From Adiantum capillus-veneris (Eukaryota; Streptophyta; Polypodiopsida; Polypodiales; Pteridaceae): DNA of 64,000 bases. The position numbers and the translations under genes are program-made. The notes under the pieces are model-generated. The model was not told the DNA's origin. It did no database searches and saw only the letters and a list, made by a program, of their open reading frames with translations. Positions within the stretch are counted from its first letter, which is position 1. Every line of letters starts with the position of its first letter. Of the stretch, positions 57,354 to 64,000 are shown in pieces. Location of the stretch: NCBI GenBank assembly GCA_014529385.2, contig CM043954.1:6201806-6265805 (forward strand), in the 5' to 3' direction.

Positions 57354-58130
57354 TTATCCACATGCAAGGTCAATACATAAGGTATGATGGTTTGATTCTT
57401 GGGTCCATTGGCTAAACATAAAACTCTTTATGCGATACACGATGGCTTCAAAGAGTAACATATAGTCAATCACATTGTCCCCATTATGTTTTCCACATGT
57501 AAATTCATTGGTTCCGCTCCACAAAGATACACCATCGGCAATCATCATACCCGTGCTATTACACATGTGTAAAAGTAACTTTCCATAGTGATCCGACTCT
57601 TTCTCATCCATTGAAATACGATCATACAAGTGAACTTCCTCCAACTCCCTTGAAATGTGGCAAATCAAATTATTGAGTATCAGGTTGCAATGTTTTTTTG
57701 TGAGCATTCATATCCCCAAATACAATAACATCACCTTCGCCTTTGCAATAAGCAATGTCCTCTTCTAAATTAAAAAAATGGCCGATCTCTATCCATGCAT
57801 GCATAAAAGGGGAATCTTCAGATGAGGAATGTAGCAACCGACTACAAAAATGGGTGCTCTTTTTGGTGTCATAATTTTCAGCCATACATAATGTTTGTAC
57901 TTTTCATATTTCACAATTGATACAAAGTCTTCCAATCCTTTCTTAACCATACATGTTACCCCTCCTTGCCCTCTTCATTGCTTGATATTCTTTGACCACA
58001 TCAATGAATGTACATTGTAATCCTCCAAGCCATTAATTCTTTGTGTATCATGCTCCCAAGTTTCAACAAGAAGTAGTCCATCAATGCCAACCCCTACATT
58101 CCATGGGTATCCATTGCAATTCTAAACGCA
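57354..58130 (-). pseudogene. LINE endonuclease domain
   Basis: Motifs of the APE-type endonuclease occur across two frames: LLLVETWEH, GCYIPH, GDVIVFGDMNAH (the GDFN-type motif, here GDMN), CNSTGMMIADG, NVIDYMLL and SNHHTLCIDL, where SDH is replaced by SNH. This enzyme nicks the target DNA to start priming. Frameshifts at about 57880 and 57700 inactivate it. The interval 56887-57353 is the decayed endonuclease-RT linker. Confidence 0.75.
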
Positions 58131-58135
58131 TATTT

Positions 58136-59091
58136 TCAATTGTAACGCGGCCTCATAGGTCGAGCATCCCTCTTTGCTCGAGGAACTTGCCTCCTCCTTG
58201 AGCACATTTTCTTCGTGAGAGATCTCCTTGTTTTTCTTATTCTTTTCCTCATATGCTTGCAACCCATTCTTAAGTTTCCTAATAGTGCATCTTCATATAC
58301 AAAACATTTTGCATCCCCCAAATAGATCCAACTATTATCAAGGATCATCTTTTGTTTGGTCTCATCCGGCATGGTGCACACAATTGGCCATTCTCCCGAG
58401 CAAGGAGCTCCTTGCTTACACACTCTATGTGCTCCATAGAACATAACTTCGGACATGCCAATGTGGGTTTTGAAGAAATCTTTGATAACAATGGCAAGAG
58501 AAGGAGGTGTCTCTAGCTTCTCTTCTGAAATTCCACAAATAACAATGTTCATCGTTCCCGTTCCTTCAACTCCTCCACATCCACATTCTCAACATTCTTT
58601 GTTTGAGTGATAGCTTTCATGAGTGAGGAATTGGGAACCACATTGTTACCACATACATCATTCCAAGACTTATTTGTGCATACAATTTTCATGTTGCATA
58701 CATCCCGGCTCATGGAGTATGCAACATGTGCTCTACTTTGCTCATGTGCTCCTTCAAAGTATTCAAGTCCACGAGAGAATTTACATTCCTTTACTTCCTC
58801 TTTAAGTTGCATCAAACATGTTGTTTGAATCTCAAGTGTCCTCTTGATATTCTCATTCTCAACCACAAGTACCCTTTGCATACCATTCTCCATTGCAAGT
58901 TCCTGTAAGTCTTTGCCTTGTTTGTTTACGGTCTCTTGCAATGATACCAAGTATGCCATGATCATAATTTTTGATGTCTTTGGTTGAGTGGTTGTGTTGC
59001 TATCTCCACACTTAGGAGATTTTGGATCATTTTCCACAATGGTTGTGGACCTTGTTAAAGAAGATGAACCCTTGTGAGTACCAGAAGACAT
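58136..59091 (-). pseudogene. LINE ORF1 (RNA-binding protein)
   Basis: First frame 59091-58549 starts MSSGTHKGSSSL and contains a coiled coil (LQETVNKQGKDLQELAMENG, then IQTTCLMQLKEEVKECKF). A frameshift near 58550 moves to 58552-58136: NIVICGISEEKLETPPSLA, which is the opening of the L1 ORF1 RNA-binding fold, followed by AHRVCK and FVYEDALLGNLR and a basic tail (KKMCSRRRQVPRAKRDARP). It would coat the LINE RNA. Confidence 0.75.
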
Positions 59092-59151
59092 TATATGTAA
59101 AATAAGAGATGAGAGTCAACTTTCTTGAACCTGTTCACTTCAAAAATGCTT

Positions 59152-59282
59152 GAGAGAGAGAGAGAGAGAGAGAGAAGAGTTAAGGGTTGCTATCCACATG
59201 CTCACTGCTAACGACAGGGAGAAGCCATCATTGCATAGGAGTGAGTGGTACAGGCGTGCAGTGTATGGAAGCCGACGCTTGC

Positions 59283-59329
<47 letters not shown>

Positions 59330-59452
59330 CATGTTGGGTGACTCAACTAGGCCACTAAGAAGACGGAGAACGTGAGAGTGTGCAGGTATGTGGTGCCTCT
59401 GAGCCATGAGGAGAGCAGAAAGTGTGTGTGTGTGTGTGTGTATGTGTGTGTG
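59152..59452. repeat. GA and GT microsatellites upstream of the LINE
   Basis: Two GA tracts (59152-59175 and 59287-59327) and a GT tract (59421-59452) surround about 110 bases of unique sequence. The first tract is close to the 5' end of LINE ORF1. No gene is seen; the glutamate-arginine frame here is an artefact. Confidence 0.95.
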
Positions 59453-59560
59453 TAGCTATTTTTACTTTAATAATAAGACATAATTGAACTTTTAACATTC
59501 AAAAAACAGCTGGCTTCAGAGAAAGAGTAATGATAAGTACAAAAACAACTGAGTCTTACA

Positions 59561-59850
59561 ATTATCTTTGTACAATGCTTATAAGAATGAAGCCTCATTC
59601 TAGTATACATATATCAAAAGTACTTCCCCAGCAGTAGGTGTAAGTGTAAGTGTAAGTGTAAGTGTAATTATCTTTGCACAATTCTTATAAGAATGAAGCC
59701 TCATTCCAGTATACACATATCAAAAGTACTTCCCCAGCAGTAGGTGTAAGTGTAAGTGTAATTATCTTTGCACAATGCTTATAAGAATGAAGCCTCATTC
59801 CAGTATACAGATATCAGAAGTACTTCCCAAGCAGTAGGTGTAAGTGTAAT
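59561..59850. repeat. Three tandem units of about 90-106 bp ending in an AGTGTA hexamer run
   Basis: Units start ATTATCTTTG at 59561, 59667 and 59761. Each holds ATAAGAATGAAGCCTCATTC and AAAGTACTTCCCCAGCAGTA-like blocks and ends with GTGTAA hexamers whose number falls from four to one, which explains the changing unit length. It is not the plant telomere repeat. Confidence 0.92.
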
Positions 59851-60723
59851 CATGTGTAGACAATTTCTTTAAGCCAAAAAATCTTCCAAGATAAGATAGA
59901 GTCCTTACGTGCATTCATCCAAACAAGACAACAAATACGTTAGCCTTGGATGGTTTTACAAGTATCAATGGACTATACCAGTTGTTATCCATGTTCATCT
60001 TACAACTTTTTTAACTTAAAAGCATTGTCCAAAGTACTCAGGTGTTCCAGATTTTATGTAAAACATTTTATTATCCCAAAGATTATATTTCTCAATATCC
60101 TTATCATCATAATAGCATACATATTATTTTGATCAGAAGGCCACTACCCCTTCTCATCCAAGTGTCTTATCCCCTATAACAACTCATCAGTCTTTTGAGT
60201 TTTACTTTGCCAGATTAGTCAAGCTCCACTTCCTCTTGCTTTTTAAGTACATGAAGCCATAAAGTAACAAAAAAATTTAGATATCTTAAAAATTCCATTA
60301 ATAGTTTAAGAGTATCAAACTTGTTTCTGTTATCAAGACACACTTTGAATAGTATATGCTCATTTAGGGTTTATGGGAGTCCAACTTCCCTAAGCTTATA
60401 TGCCAAATGAAAAAAATACACTAATTATACTCCTCTTAGTTTCAAAAAAATTATTGTGCCTTACTGATTAGCATACCAAGTGGCAACCCCCTAATATAAA
60501 CGCGGTATTCAGCCAAAACAAAGGTCGAACCATGAAGCATAAAGAACAGTCACCCTTTGGGGCTATTTCATAAACTATACCCTAACTTGTGAATGCTAAA
60601 ATGTGTAATGTAGCACCTTATCAACACAACGTATACAAGCATTGCAAAGGTTTATTGGCAGAGTTCTAACATGCATCATCATGCACCAAAATATCCTTCA
60701 TACATCAGGTTTTCTCAGAAACA
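59851..60723. other. Unassigned AT-rich sequence
   Basis: No frame with a known motif, no repeat family and no RNA gene recognised. The only open frame of note (plus 59950-60132) is hydrophobic and short. Confidence 0.5.
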
Positions 60724-60770
60724 ATGTTAACGCATGGGTTCTCAAACCAAGGAGTAATACATTTTTACCA

Positions 60771-62940
60771 TCATGATTTATTAGCCAAAAAAAACCTTCC
60801 TGATATGGTACTCCATTTTGGAAGCAAATCTCCTAAGTGTCTTGAGATATTATTGGTAACCTCTTGTAGGGATGTGTTAAGTATTGTGAATTCCTTTCCA
60901 GATACCCGAGAATGTGCTGCTTTCCAAGCTAGGTTTTTGCAAATCAGAGTGGGACAATTACGGCTTTTATCCAGTCCTACTATAAACCAACTTTTTGATA
61001 ATTTTTGAAATTCAAGAGCCAGTTGTTGTGTAATCCAAGAGCCATCTGTAGACAACCATTTACCAGGTACATGTGAGATTTTTTGGAAGAAATATTTTTC
61101 CACCAATTTTGCGAAGTCCAGTAGGACTATCTTCTTCAGTCGGAGAGAACTGACAAGGTCAGTTAAGCCGCTAAGTAAAGCTGATAAAGCAAGATACGGG
61201 TTTTTGAAAAAGTTAGGTATGTGATTAAGCCTTTTAGCTAGGATTTTCTGGGCTGTGGTATTTTCAATGATTCTAAGATCACAAGTCAAGCATGCATACC
61301 ATATGTATCAAAGTATTTGAAAAATGTGATAAACTTGTTTCAGACACATTCAGCAATGGAGTTGTGTCGAAGAAAATCATTACTGTATACCAAATTTTTA
61401 ATAGGTTGTTGATACTTCCAGCCAATAAGTGCATTGTCAAGTAATTTGTGGTTACCAAAAAGTAAGTCAAAACACTCACAAAAAAGTTTCTTAGGGTGTA
61501 TCCAATCGAGAAGCTCATTTTGAAAGAGACAGTGTTTGCAATATAATCTTTGCAAGGAGTTTTTTTTGTTGAGATGCCGCCTTCCACATGGGCTCACCGC
61601 AACCTACATATTCATCAATGATTATAAGTGAAGAAGGTGCCTGATTGGGGTGTTTTTGCCTCTTCCTCTAGTGTAGCTACAAGATTTTTCTCAATTAGAG
61701 GAAGAGCTATGAGTCAAAAATGAAGTAAAAGAGTTGGGAGTAGTAAGAGAATTATGTCTTTTTAGTGAGGGGGATTCCTCATCCTCAATAAAAGGCTTGA
61801 GTAAGCTAGTGATAATCGTCACTCCTTTGTAATTAGCATAAGTGGTTAGATAAATCCCAGGTTCATCAGACTTTAGTTCCTTCAGGATATCCAACATTAG
61901 CAATTACTATTTGTTTAGTTTGGATGCCCAACCAAGATCAAATAAGGGAGAGATGAAATTCGATCGGTTTTTTGGGGAAGAGTAGGTCCAGATGGGGAGG
62001 ATAAACCAAATGGCATGATCAAACCACATGATGATGGATTTGCATGAATCTTTGGGGTCAAGAAACTTGTAATCACATTTAACATAGGGTGGAAAACATT
62101 CCATATGGATTCTGTGTAGAAATCTAGGTTACTTTTGGCAAACTCCATGTTCCCCTTTGTACGAATGTAGAGGCCTATATTGGAAGGGCATTTAGAATGG
62201 TCGATGAGGTTGAGGTTGAAGGGGGATTTTATGAGTTCCCCTTTGTCTAGGAGCTGTCCACCTTTCAAAATTTTGAGTCTGCAGTCTTAAACAATAGAGG
62301 AAAGAAGATTAGCCAGGTAAATTCAGGTTTCACCAAGAATAGGTGCTAGAAACGCTTTGTTAGGTAGGACCCAAAGCTGATGGTCCACCCCAAAAGATTC
62401 AATTTGCCTAACAGGTAGGAAAGGGAAAACCTTGGAAATTTTTGGTGCCATTTCTAAGAGGCTAGAGTCACTGAGGGAGAAAATATTACTCTAAAATTCT
62501 TTGACGGCCTCAAGAGCCGCACTATCTTTACAAAAGATACCATCTGTCTGAGGGATAGTTGGAGTAGCCGAGGTACTGATAAAAGAAGGATTGAGGTCAC
62601 GTAGTTCAGAAAGTTAGAAAATTCAGCCAGAAGAGGAAAACAGGGCAAGCTCTTTCTGATATTGTACAAAGAGTATAGGTAGCTGGGCTATGTACTGAGA
62701 AATCAAATTAACACCATCTTTGGAATCCTTGTCCAAGGTATCCAAAATCTTGACCCAATCATTAAAAGATAACATGTGCAAGATAGACATCTTTTTGTTT
62801 GTGGTAAGAGTCAAATCATATATTAATTCAAAAGCATCCAAGATGCCAATACATCTGAGGACAAGAGATGTTTCCATAGAGAGGGGTTCAGAAGATAATT
62901 CCAAGCCTTGCAAGAGAGCAAGGGTCTGAAATATACAAAA
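60771..62940 (-). pseudogene. Decayed coding region of unknown family
   Basis: At least six successive minus-strand frames look protein-like: 62913-62623 (ILDAFELIYDLTLTTNKKMS), 62669-62454, 62268-62110 (GELIKSPFNLNLIDHSKCPSN), 62104-61907 (CDYKFLDPKDSCKSIIMWFDHAIW), 61597-61340 (LQRLYCKHCLFQNELLDW) and 61289-60771 (KYFFQKISHVPGKW ... IVGLDKSRNCPTLICKNLAW). The LDKSRN..LIC phrase recalls the 'LDKNxG' stretch preceding RT domains in some protist and plant RT-like proteins, but no RT palm or YxDD is found. I cannot name it. It abuts a gag fragment of the element 2 family at about 62945. Confidence 0.4.
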
Positions 62941-62964
62941 TTTTTAGTAAGGATATGCCTACTT

Positions 62965-63590
62965 ATGGGTTAGCCATCTATGTTCCATCATCTCTGGCAA
63001 TTGTCTAGCTTGACCTTGTATGCTTTCAGAATTTCTTCTAATGGCTCTAATTTTCTGTGAACGAGCACCAAACCTCCAAAACTAACTTTCTTTTTCCTGG
63101 TTTCATTTGGGTTTAGTTCAGTCTCACATATTTCCTCTAGTACTAGTTTTGCTAGTTGGTGTGATTTCTTTCAAGCTTGGGATAGATCAACCGTAACAAT
63201 CTTAACCTTCTTATGGTACTGTGCACTCACTCCATCTTGTATGGTTTTTCTAATTGATTTTGCACTAATAGATTTATGGGAGTCTCTACCTTCTTGTTGG
63301 CTTGTTGTTTTCTATTTTGCGTGCACTCTCGTAATCGCTTTCAATGGTATCTTTGTCTTTGATTTTGATCCATTTGATAATGATAAAACCTCCACAATGT
63401 TCATCGTCACCTTCTCACCTTTATCTAGGTTCTACAAGAAATCTGGGTACAAGTGTTTAATCCCGCATTCTCCACAATATCCTCCATCACTCTTCTTCCC
63501 ATGATAAGGGTTGACTATAGCCTTCAATTGATTCCCAAGGAAGTCTCTAGCCCAATTCCACACCTAAAACAAGGTCTCAGAGGTCTTTGT
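62965..63590 (-). pseudogene. Gag fragment related to element 2
   Basis: On the minus strand, near 63575-63470, lie CFRCG and, in a shifted frame, GYCGECGIKHLYPDF, matching the paired knuckles of element 2 (CNECGITHLIPDC). The downstream residues KIPLKAITRVHAK and LEPLEEILKAYKVKLDN parallel the element 2 gag tail (IPIQAVTQAQAQ, NEQLDALLKANEARLKN). It is a separate, older copy of the same family. The match stops near 62950 where the unknown coding region begins. Confidence 0.7.
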
Positions 63591-64000
63591 TGTTTAGGTT
63601 GTTGTGCGTATGGTATTTGAGGATATGAATTTGGTCTAGATCCACCCTAGTTAGCTATGAACATCAGTATTCCCTGCCTTAAGGTAAACCCTTTGATCTA
63701 ATTTAAATTTCCCTTTATCAACTCTGAAGTTGTAGAGGATGATATAGCACTTTCTTGATCATAGGATTCCATGACCTTTGATGGATAAGGATAATTCTAA
63801 TGATAATGTATGTGATGTTCTTCCTCATGATACATCTATACTAGTACCAAAGCACTATCCTCTAGTTATTGATCTAGATATATATATCTCAATACTGCAT
63901 GTTCTTCTCTTGGTAGTGGTGGTGACGGACGCAAAGTAGACCCCGAACCCCGACAGCCTCTAAAACGCAGGGATCCGAATGGCGCGCCTCGAGCCTGCCA
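63591..64000. other. Right end of window, possible further gag decay
   Basis: The first 100 bases align loosely with the element 2 gag region around 35330-35420 (minus strand). After about 63700 I see nothing recognisable. The last 60 bases are notably GC-richer than the rest. Confidence 0.4.

Larger units (their letters stand above)
54830..59091 (-). mobile_element. L1-like non-LTR retrotransposon (LINE), decayed
   Basis: In minus direction: ORF1 with coiled coil and an L1 ORF1-type RNA-binding domain (59091-58136), an apurinic endonuclease-like domain (58130-57354), RT (56886-55700) and a conserved C-terminal segment (55462-55038). It has no LTRs or CCHC gag knuckle. The frame changes many times, so it is an old copy. 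GA/TC microsatellites lie near both ends (54706-54816 and 59152-59175). No clear poly(A) tail or target duplication was found. Confidence 0.82.

Noticed and set aside
59640-59666. Interstitial telomere repeat
   Set aside because: The hexamer is AGTGTA, not the plant TTTAGGG type.
63241-63504. Plus-strand 87-codon hydrophobic frame
   Set aside because: The opposite strand carries a recognisable gag fragment of the element 2 family.

Overview
The window is repeat-dense nuclear DNA of a land plant. The evidence is plant-type retrotransposons: a chromodomain Ty3/gypsy element primed by an initiator-tRNA-Met site, a Tat-type element with a second (archaeal-like) RNase H, an Athila/Tat-type giant element with a PBS resembling tRNA-Asp, Ty1/copia debris and an L1-like LINE. 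I found no convincing host gene, tRNA, rRNA or CRISPR array. The mixture, and the style of the third Ty3/gypsy element (17.8-27.9 kb), would suit a large seed-free vascular plant genome such as a fern, but the species is not identifiable from what I can see.

Layout. 1-10.7 kb: an old copia element (plus strand) split inside its integrase by element 1 (640-9546, minus strand, 5-bp target duplication TGTTG). 11.1-40.4 kb: element 2, a giant minus-strand Athila/Tat-type element of about 19 kb once a nested insertion is removed. It reads, from right to left: 5' LTR, PBS, a leader with repeated 24-bp palindromes, a long N-terminal extension fused to gag, protease, RT, RNase H, an integrase with two zinc-binding modules, a post-integrase ORF with a second retropepsin-like domain, an internal polypurine tract, a second palindrome-bearing leader, a large extra ORF ('ORF X'), PPT and a truncated 3' LTR. 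Element 3 (17845-27863, plus strand) is inserted in its 3' half and is the best preserved element here, with an intact gag-protease ORF. 41.0-51.9 kb: a tandem array of a repeat of about 1.05 kb, interrupted by element 5 (41209-49898, minus strand; Tat-type). 51.9-53.0 kb: an unrecognised broken ORF. 54.8-59.1 kb: a decayed L1-like LINE (minus strand) between GA/TC microsatellites. 59.6-62.9 kb: short tandem repeats and an unrecognised decayed coding region. 63.0-63.6 kb: a gag fragment of the same family as element 2.

No element looks fully autonomous. Element 3 keeps an intact gag-protease but its pol has several frame breaks. Element 5 keeps almost one frame from gag to integrase, interrupted mainly by TAG codons. 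The strongest candidates for something undescribed are in element 2: palindrome-bearing leaders before two separate ORF blocks, a protease domain both before RT and after integrase, and a duplicated H2C2 module. All calls come from reading motifs by eye; no database search was run.
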